From the NCBI RefSeq assembly GCF_000733295.1, contig NZ_JPMI01000262.1, forward strand, positions 1-34,643: a stretch of DNA of 34,643 nt, given 5' to 3'. Source of the stretch: Archangium violaceum Cb vi76 (GTDB lineage Bacteria; Myxococcota; Myxococcia; Myxococcales; Myxococcaceae). Under the pieces are notes generated by a model. That model was not told the origin of the DNA, searched no databases, and saw nothing but the letters and a program-made list of their open reading frames with translations. Shown one piece after another: positions 26,941-34,643 of this stretch (positions within the stretch are counted from its first letter, which is position 1; each line of letters begins with the position of its first letter). The translations under genes and the position numbers were made by a program.

Positions 26941-28584
26941 TCAGTCCGCGCCGAGGCCCAGCTCGCGCACGCGGCGCTGGAGGGCGCGCTTGGAGACCTC
27001 GAGCCGCCGCACCATCTCGTCCAGGTCCCCCTGGCATTCCTGGAAGCAGCGGGTGATCTCCTCCGGGCTCAAGTCCCTCGCGGTGCGGATGAGGGAGCTC
27101 TTGTCGATGAGCACGTAGACGGAGGAGCGGGGAATGCCCAACCGGTCCGCGGTGGCCTTGAGGTCCCACGAGCTGGCGCGCAGGGCCTCCAGCAGCTCCT
27201 GCTCGCCCACGTCCGAGGGCTTGCGCCGGGCGGCCTTGTCGTCGGCGGAGTCGGGCTCCTCGGAAGCAAGGGAGGAGGCGGAGGGGGCCCCCCGGGTGGC
27301 CACCGTCTGTCCGGGGACGGCGGCGGCGGCGGAGTCCAGCTCCTGCTCGAGCCGCGCATCCACGCGCAGCGAGGGCAGGCCGCGGCTGCCGATGACGAGC
27401 TGCCGGGCCACGTTGCGCAGCTGGCGGATGTTGCCGGGCCACGTGTAGCGCACCAGGCGGACGGCCAGCGGCGCGGGCAGCCACGGCTCGGCGCGCGGGT
27501 CCGGGGACGACAGCCGCTGCACCTCGCCCGTGGTCTCCAGCTCCTGGCGGGCGAAGTGCATGAAGAGCGGGCCGATGTCCTCGCGGCGCTCGCGCAGGGG
27601 CGGCACCTGGATCTCGAAGCCCGCCAGCCGGTGCAGCAGCGGCGCCTTGAAGACGCCCTCGCGGATGCGCTCCTCCAGGTTGGCGTCCGTGGCGGTGACG
27701 AGCCGCACGTCCACGCGCACCGGGGTACTGCCGCCCACGGGGAACACCTCGCCCGTCTCCAGCACGCGCAGGAGCGCCACCTGCACCTCGGGAGGGGCCT
27801 CGCCCACCTCGTCGAGGAAGAGCGTGCCCCCATGGGCGGCGCGGAAGAAGCCCTCACGGTCTCCGGCGGCCCCCGTGTACGCGCCCTTGCGCGCGCCGAA
27901 GAGCTCGGCGGACACCAGCTCCTTGGAGAGCGCCCCCAGGTTGACGCTGATGAAGGGCCCGTCGCGGCGCTTGCTGTTCTGGTGGATGGCGCGCGCCACC
28001 AGCTCCTTGCCCGAGCCCGTCTCCCCGCGGATGAGCACCGGCACGTCCAGATCCGCCACGCGCACCACGTCCTCGCGCACCCGGCGCACGCCCTCGCCCT
28101 GGCCCACCATGCCCAGCTCTCCCGGGCCGCTCTCCGGCGAGGAGGAGGCCTGGTGCAGCAGCAGCACCACGCGCTCGGCGAGCTCCAACGGCACGCCCGC
28201 GGCCAGCTCCTCGGAAGAGAACTCGCGGCAGCCCACCAACGGCTGCCCCGCTACCCGGACTCCCGTGCCATCCTCTGGCACCAGCACCCGCACCCCACCG
28301 CGCGCTCCGGGCTCGAACTGCACCGGCTTGCGGCTGATGAAGGGGTCTCCCAGCGGCAGGGCCAGGACACTGCCGGGACGGGAGAAGTCCGGGGCATTGC
28401 GCGACAGCGAGGCCGTCCGGCCCGACGCGGCGACCATTTCGCTCAGCAGCCGCCGCTCGCCAATCCGCTGGGGCTGGGGATGGGAAACGATGGTCAGGGC
28501 CGGCACGATGTGCGGGGCCTCTGCCTCCCTGCCACGTGAGTGCACGGCGGTCGTCGAGAGGTCGTCGGAGAGCTTCTTCTGCAT
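26941..28584 (-). CDS. Sigma-54-dependent transcriptional activator with FHA domain
   Basis: A 547-residue bacterial enhancer-binding protein. An N-terminal FHA-like domain (about 74-145; DPFISRKPVQFEP, GTGVRVAGQPL) suggests control by a phosphothreonine partner. The AAA+ domain has Walker A GETGSGKE (187-194), the sigma-54 contact loop as GAYTGA (234-239) instead of GAFTGA, Walker B TLFLDEVGE (254-262) and WPGNIRQL. The C-terminus carries a Fis-type helix-turn-helix (ATADRLGIPRSSVY) and a second, similar one (DEMVRRLEVSKRALQRRV). The ATG at 28582-28584 has a weak SD. Myxobacteria use many FHA activators with Ser/Thr kinases, and one lies just upstream here. Confidence 0.93.
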   Translation of the reverse strand: MQKKLSDDLSTTAVHSRGREAEAPHIVPALTIVSHPQPQRIGERRLLSEMVAASGRTASLSRNAPDFSRPGSVLALPLGDPFISRKPVQFEPGARGGVRVLVPEDGTGVRVAGQPLVGCREFSSEELAAGVPLELAERVVLLLHQASSSPESGPGELGMVGQGEGVRRVREDVVRVADLDVPVLIRGETGSGKELVARAIHQNSKRRDGPFISVNLGALSKELVSAELFGARKGAYTGAAGDREGFFRAAHGGTLFLDEVGEAPPEVQVALLRVLETGEVFPVGGSTPVRVDVRLVTATDANLEERIREGVFKAPLLHRLAGFEIQVPPLRERREDIGPLFMHFARQELETTGEVQRLSSPDPRAEPWLPAPLAVRLVRYTWPGNIRQLRNVARQLVIGSRGLPSLRVDARLEQELDSAAAAVPGQTVATRGAPSASSLASEEPDSADDKAARRKPSDVGEQELLEALRASSWDLKATADRLGIPRSSVYVLIDKSSLIRTARDLSPEEITRCFQECQGDLDEMVRRLEVSKRALQRRVRELGLGAD

Positions 28585-28722
28585 GGGACCGGTTCGGGGC
28601 GTCAACGCCAGAAGAACTCTACACCGCCCCCACCCCACAGTGCTCGGGCCCGGCACCCCACCGGGCGGGCATTTCCCGGCTTTCGGGCCGCGGCCCCCCT
28701 CCTTCCTACCTGGGAGGTCCTC

Positions 28723-29301
28723 TCACCTGGCGGGGAGCCTGCTTGGGTACCAAAGCATTTCGAGCGACAACTCCATCGCCTCGAAAGGCTCCGCGCGGAT
28801 GAGCTGATCCCCGGCGTAGTTGCCCGCGAGCACCCAACGGTCATGCTCGCGCCGGAAGACCTCGAGCGTCCGGTTCACGGGCTCGATGAGCCAGACGTGG
28901 CCCACCTGCTCGCGCATGTAGACCGGCATCTTCTTCACCCGGTCGAAGCTCGCGGTGGAAGGCGAGAGCGCCTCGCAGACCCAGTCCGGAGCCAGGGTGA
29001 AGAAGGGCTCGTCCGGATAGACCGGCATCCGCGTACGCCGCCACCCCGCGAGGTCGGGAACGAGGATGTCGGAGCCCAGATGCAACTCCGGCTCGTGGAA
29101 GATCCACCACCCGCCAGGCCCGCCCCGCCCCCACTGGAAGGGGCCCGAGAGCTCCCCGACGAGGGTCGTGGTGGCTCCGGCATGCCGATTGGCGGGCCGG
29201 GGCGAGGCGACGAGCTCGCCCGCGACGAGCTCGCCCACCACCGTCTCCGGCAGGGCACAGAGGTCCTGGTACGTCGCGGGTTTCTTGACCGTGACCGTCA
29301 T
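28723..29301 (-). CDS. Uma2 family protein (DUF820, PD-(D/E)xK nuclease fold)
   Basis: A 192-residue Uma2-family protein. The nuclease-fold markers are present: a VVGELVAGELVASPRP opening, VPDLAGWRR with the metal-binding aspartate, and DWVCEALSPSTASFDRVKKMPVY with the glutamate and a lysine further on. The HVWLIEPVNRTLEVFR strands close the fold. The family is very common in cyanobacteria and myxobacteria, and its biological role is unclear. The ATG at 29299-29301 puts the conserved opening near residue 20; the SD is poor. It is monocistronic by spacing. Confidence 0.88.
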   Translation of the reverse strand: MTVTVKKPATYQDLCALPETVVGELVAGELVASPRPANRHAGATTTLVGELSGPFQWGRGGPGGWWIFHEPELHLGSDILVPDLAGWRRTRMPVYPDEPFFTLAPDWVCEALSPSTASFDRVKKMPVYMREQVGHVWLIEPVNRTLEVFRREHDRWVLAGNYAGDQLIRAEPFEAMELSLEMLWYPSRLPAR

Positions 29302-29508
29302 GGGTTCGGCCAGGAGAAGACCACGCCTCCCCCAGCCCGGGGAAGCATGCACATGGGACAGGCAGGGCTCCATTGCTCAACAGGTAGCATGGCCCCTCCC
29401 CTACTTCTACAGTAATCAACACCCGCCTGACCCGAGCGGTCACCCGGCTGGGAGTGGACGCCCTCGCGGACCTGCCCACGCGGGAGACAGGTCCGGAGGG
29501 CCCCGCGC

Positions 29509-30255
29509 CTACTGGGCGCAGTAGGTGTTGCGGTCGATGATGGCCACCACGCTGACGATGGAGCCGGGCCGCACGACGAACTCGCTGGCGCCCACGTGCT
29601 TGTCGTCCTGGCTGCACCAGTCATAGGTGTAGCCCAGGCCCGTCCACGGGTAGTGGGTGGACTGCCAGAAGCCGTAGCTGGAGGCGTAGTTGTTGGAGAT
29701 CCACGTCCGGTGCTCGCTGGACACGCCGGTGGGGAAGGCCAGGCCGCACGTGGAGTCGGTGATCTCCGAGTCCGGGCAGGGGCGGAACATGTCGCCCGGC
29801 TTCACCCACATCTCGACGAACTGCCGGTTGTTGTCCGCCGCGGTAGCCGGGGGCAGGCCGAGGAACTGGTTGACGCGGGCGATGCGCGCGGTGTCCTCCG
29901 GCACCGTCTTGCACAGCTCCTTGAGCTGCGGCACCGCGGTGACCCAGATTTCGCGGGACAGGGTGTTGTCACCGATGGCGTAGCCGGTGAAGGTGGTCCA
30001 CGCCACCATGCGCACCGCGCTCTGGTCCGCGTTCCACGACAGGCGCGTGTTGGACGGGGTGATCGCCCACAGGCTGTCGGTGACCTCCTCCGGGGTGGCC
30101 TCGATGGCGTCGCGGACGGCGGCGTCGTAGCTCTCCTGCGTGCAGGCGGCGGGCTGCTGGGGCTCGGGCTCGGGCTCCTCCTCGGGACCACACGCCACCA
30201 GCGACACCAGGGCCATCGCGAGCCAACGCGAACGCGGCATACCTTCGTGCTTCAT
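29509..30255 (-). CDS. Lipoprotein of unknown function
   Basis: A 248-residue exported lipoprotein: basic N-terminus, hydrophobic WLAMALVSLVACG lipobox, then an acidic Pro/Glu linker (PEEEPEPEPQQP) typical of surface lipoproteins. The mature part has cysteines spaced for disulfides (KELCKT, FRPCPD, DSTCGL, YDWCSQ, NTYCAQ) and an aromatic-rich segment around TGLGYTYDW. No enzyme motif is recognised. AGGAG stands about 11 bases before the ATG at 30255; the ATG at 30240 is an alternative. It probably sits in the outer membrane or periplasm. Confidence 0.8.
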   Translation of the reverse strand: MKHEGMPRSRWLAMALVSLVACGPEEEPEPEPQQPAACTQESYDAAVRDAIEATPEEVTDSLWAITPSNTRLSWNADQSAVRMVAWTTFTGYAIGDNTLSREIWVTAVPQLKELCKTVPEDTARIARVNQFLGLPPATAADNNRQFVEMWVKPGDMFRPCPDSEITDSTCGLAFPTGVSSEHRTWISNNYASSYGFWQSTHYPWTGLGYTYDWCSQDDKHVGASEFVVRPGSIVSVVAIIDRNTYCAQ

Positions 30256-30445
30256 GTCTCTCTCTGCTCCTGAAGGGGGGGACTGAGGCCGCGCACTCTC
30301 TCAGAGGAAGCTCGCGGCGCAAACGGGTCCCGGACTACCCGCGTTCCCAGATTCCGAGAGAGAAGCACCCGGGAGCCCGCGGCCCGCGAGGCCGGGCATG
30401 ACGTGTGCAAACGGGCTGCACCTGTGACAGGGAGGGGCGTGCGGA

Positions 30446-30484
30446 CGCGCAAGGATTGCGCGCGTACCACGCAGCCCTTGCGCG
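30446..30484. promoter_or_regulatory. Interrupted inverted repeat upstream of the USP operon
   Basis: Arms CGCGCAAGG (30446-30454) and CCTTGCGCG (30476-30484) are separated by 21 bases, in the 296-bp region before the USP-USP-ATPase operon. It could bind a dimeric regulator or fold in the 5'-UTR. No other clear signal was seen in this gap. Confidence 0.35.
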
Positions 30485-30551
30485 CGCCCCACTTCCGGCC
30501 GGGCCCGTCCCTCGGAAGGGGATTGGCACGGGACATGGAATGGAGAGGAGC

Positions 30552-30977
30552 ATGGCCCGCCTCCTCATCGCCGTCGATGGCTCACCTCCGTCCCTGCGCG
30601 CCCTGGAGTACGGCGCGTCCCTGGCCGCGAAGCTGGGGGTGGGAGTCCTCCTGCTGCACGCGATGCCGCGGGGGATGCTCCCGCTGGGGGGGATGACGCC
30701 GGCATCGCTGGCCGAGCTGCTGCACACCCAGGAGGCCGAGGGGAAGCGGTTGCTCGCGGCCCTGGCGGACAAGGCCGGGCCGCACGGCGTGGAGGTGGAG
30801 ACGGAGCTGGGCGTGGGGGACGCGGCGGCCGTCATCGCCGGGCGGGCGGAGGCGGCGGACATCCAGATGGTGGTGATGGGGAGCCGGGGGCAGGGAGCGG
30901 TGGCGCGGCTGCTGCTGGGCAGCGTGGCCACCCAGGTGGTGCACACGGCCACGAAGCCGGTGGTGGTGGTGCGATGA
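30552..30977 (+). CDS. Universal stress protein (single domain)
   Basis: A 141-residue USP with the ATP-binding pattern intact: LLIAVDGS at the N-terminus and GSRGQGAVARLLLGS (G-2x-G-9x-G-S) before the last strand. It should be an ATP-binding dimer. The ATG at 30552 is preceded by GGAG with six-base spacing; an in-frame ATG at 30540 is possible. It is first in a three-gene operon with another USP and a cation ATPase, where the genes overlap or nearly do. Confidence 0.9.
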   Translation: MARLLIAVDGSPPSLRALEYGASLAAKLGVGVLLLHAMPRGMLPLGGMTPASLAELLHTQEAEGKRLLAALADKAGPHGVEVETELGVGDAAAVIAGRAEAADIQMVVMGSRGQGAVARLLLGSVATQVVHTATKPVVVVR

Positions 30978-30997
30978 ACGAGTCCGGAGGAAGTGCG

Positions 30998-31507
30998 ATG
31001 CGTCGGATACTGGTGGCGGTGGACAGCACCGAGGTGGCACGCGAGGCGGCGCGCGTGGCGCTGGAGCTGGGCGAGCGGGTGGGAGCCCAGGTGATGCTGG
31101 TGCACGTGCTGCCGGCGTCGGTGGCCGAGGGCGAGACGGCGGACTTCGCCGCCTTCGAGCGGGCGTGCGAGGACTACGCGCGGGGGCTGCTGGAGGAGCT
31201 GCGCCTGCACACCGGCCACGGCGGACCGCTCCCGCGGATCGCGGTGCTGCACGGAGAGCCCGCGAGGGCCATCTGCGAGGCGGCCGGGGCGGAGGACGTG
31301 GACCTGGTCATCGTGGGGACGCGGACGCGCGGGACGCTCGCGCGCACGCTGCTGGGGAGCATGGCGGACGAGCTGCTGCGCACCTGCCCCAAGCCGGTGA
31401 TGGTGGTGCCCGAGACGGGCCGCAAGGTGCACCTCGGCCAGGAGGGCGCGGCGCTGGACGCCCGTCCCGGACCCGCTCCCCTGAAGCCGAACGGAGTCCC
31501 GGGATGA
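30998..31507 (+). CDS. Universal stress protein (second in operon)
   Basis: A 169-residue USP: RRILVAVDST opening and GTRTRGTLARTLLGS nucleotide motif, both intact, with a C-terminal extension of about 30 residues rich in Gly and Pro. The ATG at 30998 follows GGAGG with seven-base spacing. An ATG at 30974 would overlap the previous stop as ATGA and add eight residues. Its own stop overlaps the ATPase start (ATGA at 31504), so the ATPase is translationally coupled to it. USP/P-type-ATPase adjacency is also seen at mycobacterial ctpF. Confidence 0.9.
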   Translation: MRRILVAVDSTEVAREAARVALELGERVGAQVMLVHVLPASVAEGETADFAAFERACEDYARGLLEELRLHTGHGGPLPRIAVLHGEPARAICEAAGAEDVDLVIVGTRTRGTLARTLLGSMADELLRTCPKPVMVVPETGRKVHLGQEGAALDARPGPAPLKPNGVPG

Positions 31508-33981
31508 GCGGTCCCTCCACCTCCACGCCCCGGGAGGAGTCCTTTCGAGCCCCCCCTGCCCCACCCCAGCCGGCGAACACCCTCGTCCCGGGCCTGAGCC
31601 GGGCCGAGGCCGCGCGGCGTCTGGCCGAGCACGGTCGCAACGAAATCCAACGCGAACAGACGCGCTCGCCGTGGGGGGTGCTGCTGGGACAGTTCCGCTC
31701 GCCGATGATCGCCCTGCTGCTCGGGGCGGGCGGGGTGTCGGCGCTGCTGGCGGAGTACGCGGACGCCGTGGCCATCGGCGCCATCGTGGTGCTCAACGCG
31801 CTCATCGGCTTCCTGCAGGAGTACAAGGCCGAGCAGGCGCTGCTGGCGCTGCGCTCGATGACGGCGCCACGGGCGCGGGTGATGCGGGACGGGTACGCGG
31901 TGCAACTGCCCTCGGCGGAGGTGGTGCCCGGGGACGTGCTGCTGCTGGAGGCGGGGGACGTGGTGGCCGCGGACGCGCGCCTGCTGGAGGCGCACGCGCT
32001 GGCCACCAACGAGGCGGCGCTGACGGGCGAGAGCGTGCCGGTGGACAAGGCGGCGCGGGCGGTGGCCGCGGACGCACCGTTGGCGCAGCGCTCGGACACG
32101 GTGTTCCTGGGCACGGCGGTGACGCGCGGCACGGGGATGGCCGAGGTGACGGCCACCGGCATGGGCACGGAGCTGGGGAAGATCGCCCACCTGCTGGCCT
32201 CGACGAGCGACACGGAGACGCCGCTGGAGCAGCGGCTGGCGAAGGTGACGCGGACGTTGCTGGTGGCGTGCCTGGCCATCGTGGTGCTGGTGGCGGCGCT
32301 GGGCCTGTGGCGCGGCCACGGGTGGCTGACGGTGCTGCTCTCCTCCATCTCGCTGGCGGTGGCGGCGGTGCCCGAGGGTCTGCCGGCGGTGGTGACGATC
32401 GCCCTGGCGCTGGGGGTGCGGCGCATGGCGGCGAGACACGCGCTGGTGCGCCGGCTGCAAGCGGTGGAGACGCTGGGCTCGACGACGGTGGTGTGCACGG
32501 ACAAGACGGGCACGCTCACCACGGGCACCATGGAGGTGCGCGAGGTGTGGGGCGACAACTCGCACGCCATCCTCTTCGCGTCGGCGGCGTGCTGTGACGC
32601 CTCGCTGGGGCCGGACGGGAAGGAGGGCACGGGAGACCCCACGGAGCTGGCGTTGCTGCGCGCGGCGCTGACGCGGGGCATCCGCCGGGAGGAGCTCGAA
32701 CGGGAGCGGCCGCGCGTGGCGGTGCGGCCCTTCGATTCGGAGACGAAGCGCATGTCCATCCTGCGCGCGGATGGCGTGCTCTACGTGAAGGGGGCGCTGG
32801 AGGTGTTGCTGCCGCGCTGCCGCTCGGCCACGGTGAGCGCGTCCCGGGCGGCCCATGAGCTGGCGAGCCGGGGCCTGCGCGTGCTGGCGGTGGCGCGGGG
32901 CGAGGGGCCCGAGGAGGAGAACCTGGAGTTGCTGGGGCTGGTGGGCATGGCGGACCCGCCGAGGCCCGAGGCGGTGGAAGCGGTGGCGGCGGCGCGCGCG
33001 GCGGGGGTGCGCACGGTGATGATTACGGGGGACAGCGCGGAGACGGCGCAGGCCATCGGGCGCGAGCTGGGAATCCTCCAGCCGGGGGAGGACGTAGAGG
33101 AGCGCATCCACGCGCGGGCGACGGCGGCGGACAAGCTGCGCATCGTCCGGAGCTGGAAGGAGCGGGGCGAGGTGGTGGCGATGACGGGGGACGGGGTGAA
33201 CGACGCGCCGGCGCTGAGAGAGGCGCACATCGGCATCGCCATGGGACGCACGGGCACGGAGGTGACGCGCGAGGCGGCGGACCTGGTGCTCACGGACGAC
33301 AACTTCGCCACCATCGTCACGGCCATCCGCGAGGGCCGTGCCATCTACGAGAACATCCGCAAGACGCTGGTGTACCTGCTGGTGGGCAACGTGGGCGAGC
33401 TGACGCTGATGCTCGCGGCCTCGCTGGTGGGGCTGCCGCTGCCGCTGGTGCCCTTGCAGTTGTTGTGGATCAACCTGGTGACGGACAGCCTGCCGGCCTT
33501 GGCGCTGGTGATGGATCCGGCGCGAGCGGAGCTGCTGGCGCGGCCGCCGCGGAAGCCGGACGAGCCGATGTTGGGCCGGGCGCAGTGGCGGTACATCCTG
33601 ATGGTGGGGATGATGGAGGCGCTGCTGGTATTGGGAGTGTTCATCTGGGCGGACCCGGCGAGGGACCTGGAGCGGGCGAGGGCGCTGGCCTTCTGCACGC
33701 TGGTGTTCGCCGAGTTGCTGCGAGCCTTCGCGGCGCGCAGCACCACGCGGCTCTACTGGGAGGTGGGGCCGCTCACCAACCGGCTGTTGCTGGGAATCGT
33801 CGTCGCCTTGTTGGTGCTGCAAGGAGTGCTCTATCTATTGCCGTCGGCGCGGGAGCTGTTCGGACTGGGAGCGATGCGCCCGTGGGAATTGGGGCTGGCG
33901 TTCGCGCTGGGATTCCTTCCGGTGACAGTGCTGGAGATGTCGAAGCGGGTACGGCGCTGGAAAGCATTGCACTCCCAGTGA
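31504..33981 (+). CDS. P2-type cation-translocating ATPase, SERCA-like (Ca2+)
   Basis: An 825-residue P-type ATPase. It has TGES (174-177), PEGLP in M4 (290-294), phosphorylation site D333 in DKTGT, KGALE in the nucleotide domain and TGDGVNDAP (561-569). Transport residues match the SERCA pattern: E291 of PEGLP, N628 and E631 in M5 (NVGEL), and N656, T659 and D660 in M6 (NLVTD). Ca2+ export is therefore more likely than Na+/K+ or heavy metals; no N-terminal metal-binding domain is present. The ATG overlaps the USP stop. Co-expression with two USPs suggests ATP-level or stress-linked regulation. Confidence 0.93.
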   Translation: MSGPSTSTPREESFRAPPAPPQPANTLVPGLSRAEAARRLAEHGRNEIQREQTRSPWGVLLGQFRSPMIALLLGAGGVSALLAEYADAVAIGAIVVLNALIGFLQEYKAEQALLALRSMTAPRARVMRDGYAVQLPSAEVVPGDVLLLEAGDVVAADARLLEAHALATNEAALTGESVPVDKAARAVAADAPLAQRSDTVFLGTAVTRGTGMAEVTATGMGTELGKIAHLLASTSDTETPLEQRLAKVTRTLLVACLAIVVLVAALGLWRGHGWLTVLLSSISLAVAAVPEGLPAVVTIALALGVRRMAARHALVRRLQAVETLGSTTVVCTDKTGTLTTGTMEVREVWGDNSHAILFASAACCDASLGPDGKEGTGDPTELALLRAALTRGIRREELERERPRVAVRPFDSETKRMSILRADGVLYVKGALEVLLPRCRSATVSASRAAHELASRGLRVLAVARGEGPEEENLELLGLVGMADPPRPEAVEAVAAARAAGVRTVMITGDSAETAQAIGRELGILQPGEDVEERIHARATAADKLRIVRSWKERGEVVAMTGDGVNDAPALREAHIGIAMGRTGTEVTREAADLVLTDDNFATIVTAIREGRAIYENIRKTLVYLLVGNVGELTLMLAASLVGLPLPLVPLQLLWINLVTDSLPALALVMDPARAELLARPPRKPDEPMLGRAQWRYILMVGMMEALLVLGVFIWADPARDLERARALAFCTLVFAELLRAFAARSTTRLYWEVGPLTNRLLLGIVVALLVLQGVLYLLPSARELFGLGAMRPWELGLAFALGFLPVTVLEMSKRVRRWKALHSQ

Positions 33982-34041
33982 GGGGTGTGTTGATTGCGCC
34001 GCCCAACGGGAGCCCTTCGGCATCCGTGAGGAGACAACACA

Positions 34042-34551
34042 ATGTCGAGCTTCATTCGTGGAACGATGCTGTCTGGCGTGGTGGCGGGACTGTTGCTGGC
34101 GCCGGCGGTGGGGGTGGCGCAGGGCGGCTCCGTGAAGGTGGGCAAGGACGGCAGCGTGCAGGTGAGGGGGGGCAACGCCACGGTGAACGCGCAGGCGGAG
34201 GGAGCCGAGGAGCTGGGCGGTGCCGACGTGGAGGTGGATGACGAGGGCGCGAGCGTGAAGCAGCAGGCGGGCGCGGAGCTGGAGATTTCCGGCTCGGGAA
34301 GTCAGGAGTCGCACCGCTGCTCGCCGAAGACGGAGGTGAACATCCTGGGGAGCGACAACGAGATCACTCTGACGGGGGAGTGCAAGAAGGTGAGCGTGAG
34401 CGGCTCCACCAACAAGGTGAAGGTGGAGGCGGCGGGGGCCATCGAGGTGATGGGCTCGGACAACCAGGTGACGTGGAAGCGGGAGGTAGGGGGCAAGAAG
34501 CCCAAGGTGACGCGCACCGGGAGCAACAACAAGGTGACGCAGGCTCGCTGA
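34042..34551 (+). CDS. DUF3060 domain-containing secreted protein
   Basis: A 169-residue protein with a signal peptide (GTMLSGVVAGLLLAPAVGVAQG). The C-terminal half has the DUF3060 pattern of repeated beta units with N/G turns (ILGSDNEITLTGECKKVSV, SGSTNKVKVEA, MGSDNQVTWK, TGSNNKVTQAR), likely a small beta-solenoid. A pair of cysteines (HRCSP and GECKK) may form a disulfide. The middle is acidic. The ATG follows GAGGAG at somewhat long spacing. It lies 60 bp after the ATPase gene. Function is unknown. Confidence 0.85.
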   Translation: MSSFIRGTMLSGVVAGLLLAPAVGVAQGGSVKVGKDGSVQVRGGNATVNAQAEGAEELGGADVEVDDEGASVKQQAGAELEISGSGSQESHRCSPKTEVNILGSDNEITLTGECKKVSVSGSTNKVKVEAAGAIEVMGSDNQVTWKREVGGKKPKVTRTGSNNKVTQAR

Positions 34552-34558
34552 GGTAACT

Positions 34559-34592
34559 CCCCTCTCCCCCCGGGAGAGGGACGGGGTGAGGG
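34559..34592 (-). repeat. Dispersed 34-bp hairpin repeat, copy D
   Basis: It lies directly after the DUF3060 gene, where the hairpin could also stop transcription. On the minus strand the flank beyond it matches the flank of copy B. Confidence 0.75.
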
Positions 34593-34643
34593 TGCCACGC
34601 ATCCCGGGTTGAACCCTGTATCCACACCGTGGTCCACGGATTG

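Noticed and set aside
30524-30540. Sigma-54-like TTGGCAC box just before the USP operon
   Set aside because: The -12 GC element is missing and the site is too close to the start codon.

Overview
The window is chromosomal DNA of a high-GC bacterium, most likely a myxobacterium of the Cystobacterineae (Archangium/Cystobacter/Myxococcus-like). The pointers are very high G+C with strong G/C at third codon positions, a large Ser/Thr kinase with a TPR tail, an FHA-type sigma-54 activator, several lipoproteins, a KAPAK-tailed protein and many small secreted or cysteine-rich proteins of unknown role. This assignment is inferred from gene content; no rRNA is present.

Layout. 1-3.2 kb: oligoribonuclease, then a phosphoribosyltransferase/alpha-beta hydrolase pair transcribed away from a divergent PRPP synthetase. 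3.2-4.2 kb: a low-GC island with a GNAT toxin and RHH antitoxin, a clear promoter and an operator-like palindrome. 4.3-10.9 kb: housekeeping and envelope genes (DUF1361 membrane protein, crotonase, lipoprotein M1 aminopeptidase, lipid A-type acyltransferase, metallophosphatase). 11-12.2 kb: a small secreted protein followed directly by a helical cytosolic partner, possibly a toxin/immunity pair. 12.2-15 kb: triple-domain universal stress protein (USP), zinc-ribbon thioredoxin and a second phosphoribosyltransferase. 15-17 kb: an SDR/isoaspartyl peptidase operon. 17-18 kb: two overlapping unknown genes, one cysteine-rich. 18-19.4 kb: a GFA-family zinc protein and a KAPAK-tailed DUF6855-like protein. 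19.6-26.4 kb: a P-loop ATPase, a TPR partner with an apparently degenerate NTPase-like N-terminus, and a giant kinase-TPR protein. 26.3-30.3 kb: a small hypothetical protein, the sigma-54 activator, a Uma2-family protein and a lipoprotein. 30.5-34.6 kb: a USP-USP-P2-type Ca2+ ATPase operon and a DUF3060 protein.

How the genes fit together. Three USP genes, two paralogous phosphoribosyltransferases, a hydrolase, an atypical PRPP synthetase, thioredoxin and a SERCA-like ATPase recur within one 34 kb stretch. The same families make up much of the mycobacterial DosR dormancy regulon, so a dormancy or low-energy stress function is a reasonable inference. The ATPase/TPR/kinase block is the best candidate for an undescribed signalling or conflict system. 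The toxin-antitoxin island has a further oddity: the toxin reading frame carries its full conserved N-terminus, but no ATG, GTG or TTG precedes it. A 34-bp hairpin repeat occurs four times between genes.
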